From Methylobacterium sp. J-090 (lineage in GTDB: Bacteria > Pseudomonadota > Alphaproteobacteria > Rhizobiales > Beijerinckiaceae), in the NCBI RefSeq assembly GCF_022829345.1, contig NZ_JAKSXV010000020.1, positions 1 through 64,000 on the forward strand: a stretch of DNA of 64,000 nt. Reading direction: 5' to 3'. Shown here piece after piece: positions 15,827 through 26,638 of this stretch (positions are counted from its first letter, which is position 1; each line of letters opens with the position of its first letter). Position numbers and translations under genes: made by a program. The notes below the pieces were generated by a model. It did no database searches. It was not told the DNA's origin and was given only the letters and a program-made list of their open reading frames with translations.

Positions 15827-15942
15827 CGACGCACCTGTCTGACCTGACGCAACTTGATGACGTCATTCAAACGGGATTCAGGTTAAACAACCGTTCCGAT
15901 TCACCACGTTCTGGTCGATCGGGAACCATTCGCGTTGCTCCG

Positions 15943-16596
15943 TCACAGGACGCGGGCGCGCCCCGGCGTCAACGGCGCGAGACGCACGGCCCCTCCGATA
16001 CGCTCCTGGGCTGCGCCGTCCGCGCCCACCGCGACGACGACGAGGCGCGTCGCCTCGGCCGCGCCGAGGCCCCCGACGAGGCGCCCGCCCGGCGCGAGAC
16101 GTTCGAACAGGTGGGGCGGCAGGGCGGCGAGAGTTCCGTTGAGGAGGATGCGGTCGAAGCGCCCCTCGGGCAGGCTGCCGGAATCGAGCCCGTCGCCAAC
16201 CACGATGGTGGCCCGCACCCGGTCCTCGGGGAGCAGGGCAACGCGGGCATCTTCGGCGAGAAGCGCGTAACGCTCGACGCTGTGGACATGGGCGGCCCCC
16301 AGCCGCAGCAGCAGGGTGGTGACGTAGCCCGACCCCGTGCCGATCTCGAGGAGGCGCATGCCGGGGCGGGCGCCCAGAGCCGTCAGCATGGTGGCGATGA
16401 CGCTCGGCGCCGTCATGGTCTGCCCGCAGGGCAGCGGCAGGGCGAGGTCGCGCCGGGCGAGATCGCGGTGGGGTCCCGGGGCGAATCGCTCGCGCGGCAC
16501 CCGCTCTAGGGCGCGCAGGGTATCGGTGTCGCGCACCCCCCGCCCCCGCAGGGCCATGACGAAGGCCGCCGCCTCGATGGAGCCATCCGTCGTCAT
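15943..16596 (-). CDS. pcm: Protein-L-isoaspartate O-methyltransferase
   Basis: The 217-aa SAM-dependent methyltransferase repairs isoaspartyl residues in aged proteins. It has the family's CGQTMTAPSVIATMLTAL segment, the SAM-binding LLEIGTGSGYVTTLL, SVERYALLAEDAR and a C-terminal LAPGGRLVGGLG. It lies 32 bases downstream of surE and upstream of the LytM gene, the standard surE-pcm-nlpD arrangement. ATG at 16596 starts MTTDGSIEAAAFVMAL. Confidence 0.88.
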   Translation of the reverse strand: MTTDGSIEAAAFVMALRGRGVRDTDTLRALERVPRERFAPGPHRDLARRDLALPLPCGQTMTAPSVIATMLTALGARPGMRLLEIGTGSGYVTTLLLRLGAAHVHSVERYALLAEDARVALLPEDRVRATIVVGDGLDSGSLPEGRFDRILLNGTLAALPPHLFERLAPGGRLVGGLGAAEATRLVVVAVGADGAAQERIGGAVRLAPLTPGRARVL

Positions 16597-16609
16597 GGCG
16601 GTGTCGGTC

Positions 16610-16647
16610 TCAGCCCGCGAAGCCCTGCTCAGCCCGCGAAGCCCTGC
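16610..16647. repeat. 19-bp perfect tandem duplication spanning the surE stop codon
   Basis: TCAGCCCGCGAAGCCCTGC occurs at 16610-16628 and again at 16629-16647. The second copy holds the last codons and stop of surE; the first lies just beyond, in the spacer before pcm. It keeps a second in-frame-like stop copy but changes no coding sequence. Confidence 0.85.
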
Positions 16648-17393
16648 GCGAATCGGGTCAGGCTCGGCTCGTCCGTCAGGTCGAGGCGCAGGGGGGTCAC
16701 CGAGATGCGCTTCTCGGCGATGGCCTTGAGGTCGGTGCCGTGGCCGGGCTCGAAGGTCGCCTTGGCGAAGGCGAGCCAGAAATACGGGTTGCCGCGCCCG
16801 TCCTGGCGTGCGTCGATGGCGAGCAGCGCCTGGTTGCGAAAGCCCTGCGCGGTGACCGAGGTGCCGTGGACCTCCCCCGGCTCGCAATCGGGAAAGTTGA
16901 CGTTGACGACGATGCCGGGCTCGATCCCGATCTCCAGGATCTTTCGCACCACCCCCGGGCCGTGCTCGGCGGCGCAGTGCCACTTGATGGCGCCCCGCCC
17001 GCCGGCCCCGTAGGCCTGACTGAGCGCGATGGACTTCACGTTGAGGATCGTGCCCTCCATGGCCGCCGCGATGGTGCCCGAATAGGTCACGTCCTCGGCG
17101 ACGTTCTGGCCGCGGTTGACCCCCGACAGGACGAGGTCCGGCCCGTGATCCTTGAGGATGTGGCGCACCCCCATGATCACGCAGTCGGACGGCGTGCCCT
17201 TCACGGCGAAGCGCTTTTCGGAGATCTCGCGCAGGCGCAACGGATCGTTGAGCGACAGCGAGTGCGACACGCCCGACTGGTCGGTCTCGGGCGCCACCAC
17301 CCAGACGTCGTCGGAGATGGCCCGGGCGATCCCCTCCAGGGTCTCGAGCCCCGGCGCGTGGATGCCGTCGTCGTTGGTGACGAGAATGCGCAT
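16629..17393 (-). CDS. surE: 5'/3'-nucleotidase SurE
   Basis: The 254-aa metal-dependent nucleotidase acts on nucleoside monophosphates in stationary-phase and stress physiology. Conserved motifs are TNDDGIHAPG (metal-binding Asp pair at 8-9), PETDQSGVSHSLSL, KGTPSDCV, LVLSGVNRGQN and YSGTIAAAMEG. Length is normal. The ATG at 17393 overlaps the serS stop by one base (TGATG). Its 3' end carries a 19-bp tandem duplication. Confidence 0.95.
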   Translation of the reverse strand: MRILVTNDDGIHAPGLETLEGIARAISDDVWVVAPETDQSGVSHSLSLNDPLRLREISEKRFAVKGTPSDCVIMGVRHILKDHGPDLVLSGVNRGQNVAEDVTYSGTIAAAMEGTILNVKSIALSQAYGAGGRGAIKWHCAAEHGPGVVRKILEIGIEPGIVVNVNFPDCEPGEVHGTSVTAQGFRNQALLAIDARQDGRGNPYFWLAFAKATFEPGHGTDLKAIAEKRISVTPLRLDLTDEPSLTRFAQGFAG

Positions 17394-18670
17394 CAGACCC
17401 TATGTCCCTCGATCCGGTCGATCCCGCCCATGTAGGCCTTCAGCGCCGACGGCACCGTGACGCTGCCGTCGGGGTTCTGGTAGTTCTCCATCACGGCGAT
17501 GAGGGCGCGGCCCACCGCGACCCCCGAGCCGTTGAGGGTGTGGACGTAGTTCACCGCCTTGCCGGCCCGGAAGCGCGCGTTCATCCGCCGCGCCTGGAAG
17601 TCGCCGCAGACGGAGCAGGACGAGATCTCGCGGAATGTCTCCTGGCCCGGCATCCAGACCTCGATGTCGTAGGTCTTCTGGCTGGCGAAGCCCATGTCGC
17701 CGGTACACAGCGTCATGATCCGGTACGGCAGATCGAGCTTCCTCAGCACCGCCTCCGCCGAGCCGAGCATGCGCTCGTGCTCGCCCGCCGACTGCTCGGG
17801 CGTCGTGATCGAGACGAGCTCGACCTTGTTGAACTGGTGCTGGCGCAGCATGCCGCGCGTGTCCCGGCCCGCCGAGCCGGCCTCTGCGCGGAAGCACGGG
17901 GTCAGGGCGGTGAAGCGGAGCGGGAGTTCCTCCTCGCGAAGAATGCTTTCGCGGACGAGGTTGGTGAGGGGGACTTCCGCCGTGGGGATGAGCCAATGTT
18001 CGCGCACCGCGAATTGATCATCTCGGAATTTCGGCAATTGCGCCGTGCCGAACATGGCTTCGTCGCGCACCATCAGGGGCGGGGCGACCTCGATGTAGCC
18101 GTGCTCGCCCGTGTGCAGATCGAGCATGAACTGGCCGAGCGCCCGCTCCAGCCGAGCGAGTTGGCCCTTGAGCACCACGAAGCGCGCGCCGGACATCCGC
18201 GAGGCCGCCTCGAAATCCATCAGCCCCGAGGCTTCGCCGATCTCGAAATGCTGCTTGCCCGTGGGGAGCTGCGGGCGGGTCGCGGCGAACCTGCGGTACT
18301 CGACGTTGCCGTGCTCGTCCGTCCCCTCGGGCACGTCGGGATTCGGACGATTCGGAATCGCCGCGAGCTTCTCGTCCAGGGTCCTGCCAGCCTCGGCCTG
18401 CGCCGTCTCCAATCCCGGGACTTCGTCTTTCAGGCGGGCGACCTCTTCCATGAGTTCGGCGGCGCGTGCCTCGTCCTTTGCCTTCTTGGCCCCGCCGATC
18501 TCTTTCGCCAGGGCGTTGCGCCGCTCCTGACTGGCCTGCGCGGCCGACGTCGCGCCCTTGCGTGCGTCATCCAGGGCGATCAGTTCGGCCGCGAGCGGCG
18601 CCAGCCCGCGCCGGCGCAGGGCGTCGTCGAAGGCGTCCGGATTCTCGCGGATGGCGCGGATGTCGTGCAT
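17393..18670 (-). CDS. serS: Serine-tRNA ligase
   Basis: The 425-aa class II synthetase charges tRNA-Ser. An N-terminal coiled-coil arm (about residues 25-110, [19 protein letters not shown] to [14 protein letters not shown]) is followed by the catalytic core: TAEVPLTNL, motif 2 [16 protein letters not shown], and motif 3 [22 protein letters not shown] at 18670 ([14 protein letters not shown]) matches the family's start. It sits between tatC and surE, as in many alphaproteobacteria. Confidence 0.97.
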   Translation of the reverse strand: MHDIRAIRENPDAFDDALRRRGLAPLAAELIALDDARKGATSAAQASQERRNALAKEIGGAKKAKDEARAAELMEEVARLKDEVPGLETAQAEAGRTLDEKLAAIPNRPNPDVPEGTDEHGNVEYRRFAATRPQLPTGKQHFEIGEASGLMDFEAASRMSGARFVVLKGQLARLERALGQFMLDLHTGEHGYIEVAPPLMVRDEAMFGTAQLPKFRDDQFAVREHWLIPTAEVPLTNLVRESILREEELPLRFTALTPCFRAEAGSAGRDTRGMLRQHQFNKVELVSITTPEQSAGEHERMLGSAEAVLRKLDLPYRIMTLCTGDMGFASQKTYDIEVWMPGQETFREISSCSVCGDFQARRMNARFRAGKAVNYVHTLNGSGVAVGRALIAVMENYQNPDGSVTVPSALKAYMGGIDRIEGHRV

Positions 18671-18780
18671 GGGGTCGCTCGGGCGCAGGCTTTTTGGACA
18701 GACGACGAGGCTTTGCAGCATCGGCGTCAGCGCGACAAGGGCGGGGGCTCGCGAGCCAATCCGCCCCGCCCCGTCATGCC

Positions 18781-19581
18781 CTACGGCTCAAGTCCCTCGG
18801 CCTTGCGCTTGGCCGCGCGCATCCGCTCGACCCGGCTCACGGAAAAGATCGAGGCTTCGTAGAGCAGGATCATCGGGATCGCGAGGGAGAGCTGCGAGAT
18901 CACGTCCGGCGGCGTCAGCACGGCCGCGGCCACGAAGACGAGGACGATGGCGTAGCGGCGCTTCTCACGCAGGAACGCCGTGTCGATGATGCCGACTTGG
19001 CCCAGCAGGGTCAGGATCACCGGCAGCTGGAACGCGATCCCGAAGGCGAAGATCAGCGTCATGATGAGCGAGAGGTACTCGTCCACCTTCGGCAGGAGGG
19101 CGATGGTCGCCTCCCCCGGCTGCCCGATCTGCTGCAGGGACACCGAGAACTGGATGAGGAGCGGCATCGCCAGGAAGAACACCACCAGGGCGCCGAGGAT
19201 GAAGAACACCGGCGTCGCCACGAGGTAGGGCAGGAAGGCCTGGCGCTCGTTGCGGTAGAGGCCCGGTGCCACGAAGGCGTAGATCTGCGTCGCGATCACC
19301 GGAAACGCCAGGAAACCGGCGCCGAACACGCTGAGCTTGATGTTGGTGAACACCTGCTCGAGGAAGTGCGTGGCGATGAGCTTGGCGTTCTCGGCCCCCA
19401 CCACGGAGACATAGGGCCAGACGAGGATGTTGTAGATGTGTCGCGAGACGAAGAAGCACGCGAAGAACATCACCACGAAGGCGGCCAACGACTTGATGAG
19501 CCGGGAGCGCAGTTCGATGAGATGGTCGAGGAGCGGGGCCCGCGACGCCTCGATGTCGGCGTCATCCGTCGCATTGGTCAT
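18781..19581 (-). CDS. tatC: Sec-independent (Tat) translocase subunit TatC
   Basis: The 266-aa inner-membrane protein is the receptor of the twin-arginine pathway, which exports folded cofactor-containing proteins. It has the family N-terminus [49 protein letters not shown], and six hydrophobic segments ending near [13 protein letters not shown]. The ATG overlaps the tatB stop in ATGA (19578-19581). Confidence 0.96.
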   Translation of the reverse strand: MTNATDDADIEASRAPLLDHLIELRSRLIKSLAAFVVMFFACFFVSRHIYNILVWPYVSVVGAENAKLIATHFLEQVFTNIKLSVFGAGFLAFPVIATQIYAFVAPGLYRNERQAFLPYLVATPVFFILGALVVFFLAMPLLIQFSVSLQQIGQPGEATIALLPKVDEYLSLIMTLIFAFGIAFQLPVILTLLGQVGIIDTAFLREKRRYAIVLVFVAAAVLTPPDVISQLSLAIPMILLYEASIFSVSRVERMRAAKRKAEGLEP

Positions 19582-20111
19582 GAGGCGGAATCAGGCTGTG
19601 TCTTGGCAGGGGCCGGAGTCTTGGCCGGGACCGGAGGGTCCGGCGTCTCGGCGGGCGGCGGGGAAGCGAGGGGTTCGACGAGCGTCTCGCGCCGGGCGAG
19701 GTCCCGCGCCGCCGCCTCGTAGCCGGATGATATCGGCTCCGTGGGCGCCACCGGATCGTTCTCAGCGAGCTGGGCGGCGACGTTGGCCAGGGGCTGGGTC
19801 GGCGACGGCGTGGTCTTGGTGTGACCGTCGACGGCGCCCTTGATCTCGTCGCGGATGGTCTGGACCGGGTTGAACACCGGCCCCATCGTCCCGGCGGATT
19901 TTCGGACGCCATCGACCTCGCGGCGGATCTCGTCGAACTCGGCCTCGCGGACCGCCTCGTTGAACTGCGACTGGAACTCGCCGGCCATGCGGCGCATCTT
20001 GGTCGTGATCTGCCCGACCGTGCGCAGGGCCTTGGGCAGGTCCTTCGGACCGATGACGATGAGGGCGACGCCGCCGATCAGCATCACCTCGCCCCAACTC
20101 ATGTCGAACAT
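19578..20111 (-). CDS. tatB: Tat translocase subunit TatB
   Basis: The 177-aa protein has one N-terminal membrane helix ([23 protein letters not shown]) with the conserved Glu and Gly-Pro hinge, an amphipathic helix ([20 protein letters not shown]) and a Pro/Ala-rich cytoplasmic tail. TatB with TatC forms the signal-peptide receptor. It overlaps tatC by four bases. Confidence 0.93.
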   Translation of the reverse strand: MFDMSWGEVMLIGGVALIVIGPKDLPKALRTVGQITTKMRRMAGEFQSQFNEAVREAEFDEIRREVDGVRKSAGTMGPVFNPVQTIRDEIKGAVDGHTKTTPSPTQPLANVAAQLAENDPVAPTEPISSGYEAAARDLARRETLVEPLASPPPAETPDPPVPAKTPAPAKTQPDSAS

Positions 20112-20255
20112 TCGTGGACTGTCCCGCGCTCGCGCGATGCCGGTGACGGCGGGCTGCCTATCGCAGGTCGCGCGGGGTTCCGCCAGACCCCGCGCCGGGT
20201 GGCCGCAGGACCATCCTGGCCCAGCGCCTTCCCGGCCAAAAGAAGGCTTCGCGAC

Positions 20256-20507
20256 TCAGATGACCTTGCGGTCGGCGGCGACGGTGTTGGCGGTCGCCGG
20301 CTCGCCCTGATGGGGCAGGGTCCGCACGGGTTCACCGGTGCTCGGCGGCGGCACGGCGGTAGGGGCCTCGTCCTCGGCCATGCCCTTCTTGAATGCCTTG
20401 ATGCCCTTGGCGACGTCGCCCATCAGGTCGGAGATCTTACCCCGCCCGAACAGCAGCATCACGATGCCGGCCACGATGATCCAGTGCCAGATACTCATGC
20501 TGCCCAT
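20256..20507 (-). CDS. tatA: Tat translocase pore subunit TatA
   Basis: The 83-aa protein has the compact TatA layout: a membrane helix ([18 protein letters not shown]), the FGRGK hinge, an amphipathic helix ([19 protein letters not shown]) and an acidic tail. The ATG at 20507 follows GGGAGGTTGCC. A 144-base spacer without another ORF separates it from tatB, so tatB may be read through or have its own promoter. Confidence 0.94.
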   Translation of the reverse strand: MGSMSIWHWIIVAGIVMLLFGRGKISDLMGDVAKGIKAFKKGMAEDEAPTAVPPPSTGEPVRTLPHQGEPATANTVAADRKVI

Positions 20508-20735
20508 GGCAACCTCCCGCGCCGAGGGGCTCGAAGCCCGCACGGCACCCACGCGTGTGATCTAGTTTGGGCGAACCTAGGGATCGCGCCGCCCCAGCAC
20601 AAGAACCGTGTGGGATTCCAACACCCTTATCGCCGGGAGGGCGGGGCGGGATCGGCGGGCCGTCGCGGTGCCGGAACGAGGCGGAATGCCGCGCCGACCC
20701 CGGAGGCGCCGTTCGTTGGCCAATTCATCTGGGCC

Positions 20736-20763
20736 AAGCTCACGCAGCCAAGCTCACGCAGCC
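20736..20763. repeat. 14-bp perfect tandem duplication spanning the nagZ stop codon
   Basis: AAGCTCACGCAGCC is present at 20736-20749 and 20750-20763. The second copy contains the nagZ stop (TGA, 20754-20756) and final codons; the first lies in the spacer towards tatA. The 246-base tatA-nagZ gap (20508-20753) holds nothing else I can call. Confidence 0.85.
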
Positions 20764-21755
20764 AGGGCGGCCTCGAACCGGGCGCGGGCCTCGCGCACGT
20801 CGAACGCCGGCGCCTGGGCCGGCAGGCGGGCCAGGGCGTCGCACGCCCGACGCAAGGCAGCACCGGCGAGAGCCGGCGCGCCCTCGGCGACGCCGCGCAT
20901 CTCGGGCAGATCGCCGTTGCAATGCAGGCCGACATCGATGCCGGCCCTGAACGCCGCCTCGGTGCGCCCGCGAAAGCTGCCCCGGAGGGCGTGCATGGAC
21001 AGGTCGTCGGTCATGAGGAGACCGTCGAAGCCGATGATTCCGCGAACCACCCGCTCGATGACGACGGCCGACTGGGTCGCCGGATGGTCCGGGTCGAGGG
21101 CGGTGAACACCACATGGGCGCTCATGGCCATGGGCAGGTCGGCCAGCGCCCGGAACGGCGCGAAATCCTGCGCCGTGAGGGTGGCGAGATCGGCCTCGAC
21201 CACGGGCAGGCCCTTGTGGCTGTCGCATCCGGCGCGGCCATGGCCGGGGATATGCTTCATCACCGGCAGCACGCCGCCCTCCATCAGGCCCTGCGCCACG
21301 GCGCGGCCGACCTCGGCGACGCGTTCCGGCGTGGTGCCGTAGGCCCGGTCGCCGATGACGTCGTGGGCGCCGGCCACGGGCACGTCGAGGACGGGGGCGC
21401 AGTCGACGTTGATGCCGACGCTCGCGAGATCGTGCGCCATGAGCCGAGCCCCGAGCCCCGCCATGGCGGCGGCCGAGCCGTCGAGGCGCCCGAAGCGGCC
21501 GCCCGCCGGGTAGGCCGGCCAGTGCGGCGGCCCCATGCGCTGCACCCGTCCGCCCTCCTGATCGATGAGGATCGGGGCGTCGGCACGGCCCACGGTGTTC
21601 CGCAGGGCCCGCGTCAGCGCCACGACCTCGTCGGGCGTACCGATGTTGCGCTTGAACAGGATGAAGCCCCAGGGCGCCACGTCGCGAAAGAACGTGGTCT
21701 CCTCGTCCGAGAGGGACTTGCCGGCGCAACCGAGGATCAGGGCACGGGTGGTCAT
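20754..21755 (-). CDS. nagZ: Beta-N-acetylhexosaminidase NagZ (GH3)
   Basis: The 333-aa cytoplasmic enzyme removes GlcNAc from anhydromuropeptides during peptidoglycan recycling. It shows GFILFKRNIGTPDEV, LIDQEGGRVQRM, the catalytic-loop MKHIPGHGRAGCDSHKGLP, and the nucleophile in GLLMTDDLSMHAL. Length is typical. The ATG at 21755 opens MTTRALILGCAGKSL. It is downstream of the SPOR gene, as in other Hyphomicrobiales. Confidence 0.93.
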   Translation of the reverse strand: MTTRALILGCAGKSLSDEETTFFRDVAPWGFILFKRNIGTPDEVVALTRALRNTVGRADAPILIDQEGGRVQRMGPPHWPAYPAGGRFGRLDGSAAAMAGLGARLMAHDLASVGINVDCAPVLDVPVAGAHDVIGDRAYGTTPERVAEVGRAVAQGLMEGGVLPVMKHIPGHGRAGCDSHKGLPVVEADLATLTAQDFAPFRALADLPMAMSAHVVFTALDPDHPATQSAVVIERVVRGIIGFDGLLMTDDLSMHALRGSFRGRTEAAFRAGIDVGLHCNGDLPEMRGVAEGAPALAGAALRRACDALARLPAQAPAFDVREARARFEAALAA

Positions 21756-21982
21756 GGGAAAACGCGTCCTGCGGTGTTTCGGGAATGCCGGTCGGCGGCC
21801 CCGGCGAATCATCCGGCGCCAGACCGGAGAGCGTCGAAGGGCGCGGCCCGCGCCGCAAGACCAAAGCCGCCTGTGGCGCCGGGATGGGGCGGACCTGCGA
21901 CCGAAGGGCGTCAGACCGGAATAGGCACGCGCAACCCGGTCGAGGCAGCGCGCGCCGGGGCTGTGCGGCCTCGTTCGCGCCT

Positions 21983-23416
21983 CTAGTTCTTGGCCACGAA
22001 GCACTGGCCGCCGGCACCCTGAAGCTGGGTGCACAGGCTCGTCGCCTCGTTCTTGCCGAGCGGTCCGACGCGGACGCGGTAGATGGTCTTGCCATTAACC
22101 TCGGCCTGACGGATCAGGGCCGGCTGGCCGGCGAGCTGGGCGTACTTGCCCTGCATCTGCTTGAAGGCGGTCTGGGCCTCGCCGGCGCTGGTGCGCACGC
22201 CGAGCTGGACCGAGAAGGAGCCGGCGGCGGGCGCGGGCGAATCCGCCACCGTGGCGGGCGGCGGGCTCACGGCGGCGGTGGTCTCGGGTGCCACGGCCGC
22301 GACGCGCTGGGGCGCCTTGACGCGGGGCGTGGGCGCAGGCGCGGGGACGACCGGCTCGGGCGCAGGGGCCTCGGCCATGGGCGTCGCCGTCGGCATCGGC
22401 GTCGACAGGGGAGCGGACACCCGCGCGGTACGGGGTCGCAGGGAACCGGCGGGCGTGGTGCCCTCGGCGGATGCTCCCGGCAGGGTCATGGTCGGGATCA
22501 CGGAGGTGGGCGCGGCCTCGGCCACGTCCGCCTGCGGCGGCGGGACGGGCGTGTCGGGCTTGACCGAGACGGTGCGGACCCGGCGCGGTTCGCCGAGGGA
22601 TTCCGTCAGGGTGCCGGTCTGCTGCGGGCCGGCGCCGCCGGTGGTGCCCGCGGCACTTCCCGGGGTCGCGCCGCCCTCGGTGCGCTGGGCCGAGCGGGCG
22701 GCCTGCGCCACGTCGAGGGGCTGCTCCTCGCGGTTGACGATGCGGATCTGTCCGTCCTTGGCGGTGCGGTCGTAGATCTGCTTGTTCTGGTCGGGAATCT
22801 CGACGCCGTCGGCCTTCTGCGGCGCGATCTTCAGGGGCGCGGTATCGGCCAGGATGGTGGGTACGCCACCGCTGTTGCCGCCGCCCGCATGCAGGCCGCG
22901 CCAGGCGAGGCCACCGGTGATGCAGACGGCGAGCACGCCGAGGCCGGCGCCGACGGAAACGAGGCGGCTGCGCTGGCGCGGCCGGTCCTGCGCGGGGCGC
23001 TCCCCGGAGGCGAACGCGTCCTGCTCGGCCTGGGGCGCGGAATCGGCGCCGTGGCTCGGATAGGGGTCCTGTTCCACGGAGGCGAGATACTGGTCGAAGG
23101 CATCCGTCGGCGAGGACGCGGCGGCCGGCCGATAGGCCGGGGCCTGCGCCGGAGCGTCGACGAAGCTCGGCTCGATGCGCCGGCCCGCGGCCGCGTCGGA
23201 CCGACCGTCGCGGGCCTCGAGGATGGCGCGGAACGGATCGTCCTGGCCGACGATGCGGGCGAGTTCGGCGAGAGGATCGGATTTGGCGTGAGACTGCGGC
23301 GCGCGGACGGCCTGCCCTTGCGCGCCCCCCTCTTGCGAGGCGGGCCCTTGAGGCTGCTGCAGATCACGCGCGAAGGCGTCGAAATCGACCGTCGCTCGCG
23401 AAGCGTTCGTCGTCAT
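21983..23416 (-). CDS. SPOR-domain cell-envelope protein
   Basis: The 477-aa product has a polar cytoplasmic N-terminus of about 150 residues, one membrane helix (about 152-172, VSVGAGLGVLAVCITGGLAW), a long Pro/Ala/Thr-rich periplasmic linker and a C-terminal SPOR domain (SFSVQLGVRTSAGEAQTAFKQM ... YRVRVGPLGKNEATSLC). SPOR domains bind denuded glycan strands at division septa. Position between argS and nagZ is conserved in alphaproteobacteria. I prefer the ATG at 23416, which follows AAGGGGAA, over an upstream GTG. Confidence 0.88.
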   Translation of the reverse strand: MTTNASRATVDFDAFARDLQQPQGPASQEGGAQGQAVRAPQSHAKSDPLAELARIVGQDDPFRAILEARDGRSDAAAGRRIEPSFVDAPAQAPAYRPAAASSPTDAFDQYLASVEQDPYPSHGADSAPQAEQDAFASGERPAQDRPRQRSRLVSVGAGLGVLAVCITGGLAWRGLHAGGGNSGGVPTILADTAPLKIAPQKADGVEIPDQNKQIYDRTAKDGQIRIVNREEQPLDVAQAARSAQRTEGGATPGSAAGTTGGAGPQQTGTLTESLGEPRRVRTVSVKPDTPVPPPQADVAEAAPTSVIPTMTLPGASAEGTTPAGSLRPRTARVSAPLSTPMPTATPMAEAPAPEPVVPAPAPTPRVKAPQRVAAVAPETTAAVSPPPATVADSPAPAAGSFSVQLGVRTSAGEAQTAFKQMQGKYAQLAGQPALIRQAEVNGKTIYRVRVGPLGKNEATSLCTQLQGAGGQCFVAKN

Positions 23417-23446
23417 GGCAGCATTCCCCTTCACGCCGCGGTCACC

Positions 23447-25195
23447 TCACCGCATTTCGTCCGGCGCGGTGACGCCCAACACCGCGAGGCCGGAGGCAAT
23501 CACGCCCCGCAATGCCTCCACGAGGGCCAATCGGGCCCGTGTCGAGTTTCGGTCGGTTGGATTAACAAACCGTAATTGCGGCAAGTCTTTGCCCTTGTTC
23601 CAGAAACCATGCAGCGAAGACGCCAGCTCGTAGAGGTAGAACGCCACGCGGTGCGGCTCGTGCGCTCCGGCCGCCGCCTCGATCACGCGCGGATACTGGG
23701 CGATGAGCCGCATGATCTCGGCTTCGCCGGCATCCGTGAGCAAGGACAGGTCGGCCTCGCGCAGCAGGTCACCGCGCGAAAAATCCTCGCCCGGCATGGC
23801 CTCCCGGGCCTGGCGGAACACCGAGAAGCAGCGCGCGTGTGCGTACTGCACGTAGAAGACCGGGTTGTCCTTGGATTGCTCGACCACCTTGGCGAGGTCG
23901 AAATCCAGGGTCGCGTCGTTCTTGCGGTAGAGCATCATGAACCGGATCGCGTCGCGCCCGACCTCGTCGACCACCTCCGCGAGGGTGATGAACTCGCCGG
24001 CGCGCTTGGACATCTTCACGGGTTCGCCCGCGCGCAGCAGCCGCACGAGCTGACACAGCTTGACGTCGAGGGCGGCGTGCCCTCCGCTCACCGCCTTCAC
24101 CGCCGCCTGCATGCGCTTGACGTAGCCGCCGTGGTCGGCGCCCAGCACGTCGATGAGGTCGGTGGCCCCGCGCCTGATCTTGTCGCGGTGGTACGCGATG
24201 TCGGAGGCGAAATAGGTGAACGAGCCGTCGGATTTCAGGAGCGGCCGGTCGACGTCGTCGCCGAACTCGACGGTCCGAAACAGGGTCTGCTCGCGGTCCT
24301 CCCAATCCTCCGGCAGCTGGCCCTTGGGCGGCGGCAGCCGGCCCTCGTAGACGAGGCCCTTCTCGCGCAGCTCCGCCAGGAGGACGGGCACCGCGTCCTT
24401 CAGGGTGGCCTCGGAGAAGAACACGTCGTGGTGGATGCCGAGCCGGGCGAGGTCGCCCCGGATCAGCTCCATCATCGCGTCGATGGAAAAGGCCCGCACG
24501 ACGGGAAGCCATTCGGTCTCGGACTGCTCCACGAGAGTCCGGCCATACGTCTCGGCCAGGGCCCGGCCCACGGGCACGAGGTAGTCGCCCGGATAGAGCC
24601 CCTCCGGCACCGGCCCGACCGCCTCGCCCAGCGCCTCGCGGTAGCGAAGGAAGGCGGAGCGCGCGAGCACGTCGACCTGCGCGCCGGCGTCGTTGATGTA
24701 GTACTCGCGCGTCACGTCGCGGCCAGACGCCACGAGGAGGTTGGCGAGCGCATCGCCGAACACCGCCCCGCGCCCGTGGCCGACATGCATCGGCCCCGTG
24801 GGATTGGCCGAGACGTACTCGATGTTGACCTTCCCCCCCGGCATGGCGCCGCGGCCGTAGGCATCGCCTTCCGAGAGCGCCGCCCGCACCACGGCGTGGA
24901 ACAGGCCCGGCGCCAGCCGCAGGTTGATGAAGCCGGGCCCGGCGACGCTCGCCTCGACCACGTCCGGGTCCTTGCGCAGCTCCGCCGCCAGGGCTTCGCC
25001 CAGCGCCTTTGGATTGGACTTGGCTTCCTTGGCCAGCACCAGGGCGGCGTTGGTGGCGAGATCCCCGTGACTCGCGTCGCGGGGCGGCTCCACCACCACG
25101 CGCGACAGGTCGAGTCCCTCGGGGAGCTGCCCGGCCCGGATCAGGCCCTGCACGGCCGCGCGCACGCGCGCCTCGAAGGTGGCGAAGATGTTCAT
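23447..25195 (-). CDS. argS: Arginine-tRNA ligase
   Basis: The 582-aa class I synthetase charges tRNA-Arg. An N-terminal Add-1 domain precedes [24 protein letters not shown] (HIGH motif as HVGH) and the [12 protein letters not shown] loop; the C-terminal helical anticodon-binding domain ends [27 protein letters not shown] at 25195 ([12 protein letters not shown]) is the family start. It is followed by the SPOR gene 30 bases on. Confidence 0.97.
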   Translation of the reverse strand: MNIFATFEARVRAAVQGLIRAGQLPEGLDLSRVVVEPPRDASHGDLATNAALVLAKEAKSNPKALGEALAAELRKDPDVVEASVAGPGFINLRLAPGLFHAVVRAALSEGDAYGRGAMPGGKVNIEYVSANPTGPMHVGHGRGAVFGDALANLLVASGRDVTREYYINDAGAQVDVLARSAFLRYREALGEAVGPVPEGLYPGDYLVPVGRALAETYGRTLVEQSETEWLPVVRAFSIDAMMELIRGDLARLGIHHDVFFSEATLKDAVPVLLAELREKGLVYEGRLPPPKGQLPEDWEDREQTLFRTVEFGDDVDRPLLKSDGSFTYFASDIAYHRDKIRRGATDLIDVLGADHGGYVKRMQAAVKAVSGGHAALDVKLCQLVRLLRAGEPVKMSKRAGEFITLAEVVDEVGRDAIRFMMLYRKNDATLDFDLAKVVEQSKDNPVFYVQYAHARCFSVFRQAREAMPGEDFSRGDLLREADLSLLTDAGEAEIMRLIAQYPRVIEAAAGAHEPHRVAFYLYELASSLHGFWNKGKDLPQLRFVNPTDRNSTRARLALVEALRGVIASGLAVLGVTAPDEMR

Positions 25196-25280
25196 GGTCG
25201 TGACGAATCCGCTTGCGGGCGCCCGTCGCAGGAACGGCCGCTGTCTCAAGCCGGCGGCATAGCAAGGGGGGGCACGGGTG

Positions 25281-26528
25281 TCACGGCTCGGCGAGCGGCA
25301 AGCCCTTGCTCTCGGGACTCCAGTGCAGGTCGGGCGTCGTCGGAAACAGGCGCTTGTGGGCGAGCACCGCGTAGGTGTCGGTCATGCCGGCGATGTAATC
25401 GGCGACGCGCCGGGCGACGCGGCCCGCACTCGCGCCGTCCAGCCCGGCCGACCACTCCTCCGGCATCGCACCGGGCTCGGCGGTGAAGCGGGAAAACAGG
25501 TCGGCGACGATGATGTCGGCCTTGGCGCGCACGGCCAGCACGCCGGGATGGCGGTACATGCGGGCGAACAGGAAGGTCTTGATCGCCGCATCCGCCGCCG
25601 CGATGGCGGGCGAGAAGGCGATGACGGGGGCGGACGCCGCGCGGATGGCGGCAACGTCGCCCGGCGCCAGGGCGGCGATGCGGCGCCCGCTCTCGGCGAT
25701 GACGTCCTCGACGAAGCGGGTGATCACCCGCCGCGCCAGTTCGTGAATTTTTCGGGAGGGGTCGAGGCCGGGATGGAGGCCGTCGATCTCGGCGAGGATC
25801 TCGGCGAGGAACGGCACGGCCTCCAGGTCGGCGAGATCGAACAGGCCGGCGCGCAGGCCGTCGTCGAGGTCGTGGCTGTCGTAGGCGATGTCGTCGGCGA
25901 GTGCGGCCGCCTGCGCCTCCGGCCCAGCGAAGCACGCGAGTTCGAGATCGTTCAGGCCGTCGTATTCGAGGATCGCGGCCGGGATGCCGCGCGCCGCCCA
26001 GCGCGGGGTCGGCGTTCCGTCGGCCTCCAGCAGGGGACCGTTGTGCTTGACCAGGCCCTCCAGGGTCTCCCAGGCGAGGTTCAGCCCGTCGAAGCCGGCA
26101 TAGCGCCGCTCCAGACGAGTGACGATGCGCAGGGCCTGGGCGTTGTGGTCGAAGCCGCCGTGCGCGCGCATCAGCGCGTCCAGCGCATCCTCGCCGGTGT
26201 GGCCGAAGCAGGTGTGACCGAGGTCGTGGCTGAGGGCGAGTGCTTCGGCGAGATCCTCGTCGAGGCCGAGGGCGCGGGCGAGCGCCCGGGCGATCTGGCT
26301 CACCTCCAGGGTGTGAGTGAGGCGGGTGCGGTAATGGTCGCCCTCGTGGTGCACGAAGACCTGGGTCTTGTGCTTGAGACGCCGGAAGGCGGAGGAATGG
26401 ATGATCCGGTCGCGGTCGCGCTGAAAATCGCTTCGCGTCGGCGAGGACGGCTCGGGGATGTGGCGTCCGCGCGTGCGCGCCGGATCGGTGGCGTAGGGCG
26501 CGCGCCAGCGCTCTCCGTTGTGCCTCAC
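25281..26528 (-). CDS. dgt: dGTP triphosphohydrolase-like protein (Dgt, HD domain)
   Basis: The 415-aa HD-domain phosphohydrolase would remove the triphosphate from dNTPs. It has [40 protein letters not shown] (H), [19 protein letters not shown] (HD and second His), and [13 protein letters not shown] (Asp). Length fits the type 2 Dgt family. The start is GTG at 26528 ([16 protein letters not shown]). It is divergent from the IscA-like gene, 110 bases away. Confidence 0.92.
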   Translation of the reverse strand: MRHNGERWRAPYATDPARTRGRHIPEPSSPTRSDFQRDRDRIIHSSAFRRLKHKTQVFVHHEGDHYRTRLTHTLEVSQIARALARALGLDEDLAEALALSHDLGHTCFGHTGEDALDALMRAHGGFDHNAQALRIVTRLERRYAGFDGLNLAWETLEGLVKHNGPLLEADGTPTPRWAARGIPAAILEYDGLNDLELACFAGPEAQAAALADDIAYDSHDLDDGLRAGLFDLADLEAVPFLAEILAEIDGLHPGLDPSRKIHELARRVITRFVEDVIAESGRRIAALAPGDVAAIRAASAPVIAFSPAIAAADAAIKTFLFARMYRHPGVLAVRAKADIIVADLFSRFTAEPGAMPEEWSAGLDGASAGRVARRVADYIAGMTDTYAVLAHKRLFPTTPDLHWSPESKGLPLAEP

Positions 26529-26638
26529 TGATGGTCCCCCTGCCCCGGCCCGTGTCGCGCTGCGTTGCGGCGCGTGTCCGGCAGGCTTATCTTGTGCCGT
26601 ACACCGTTTCTGGCAATCGACGAGACCCGAGCATCACG

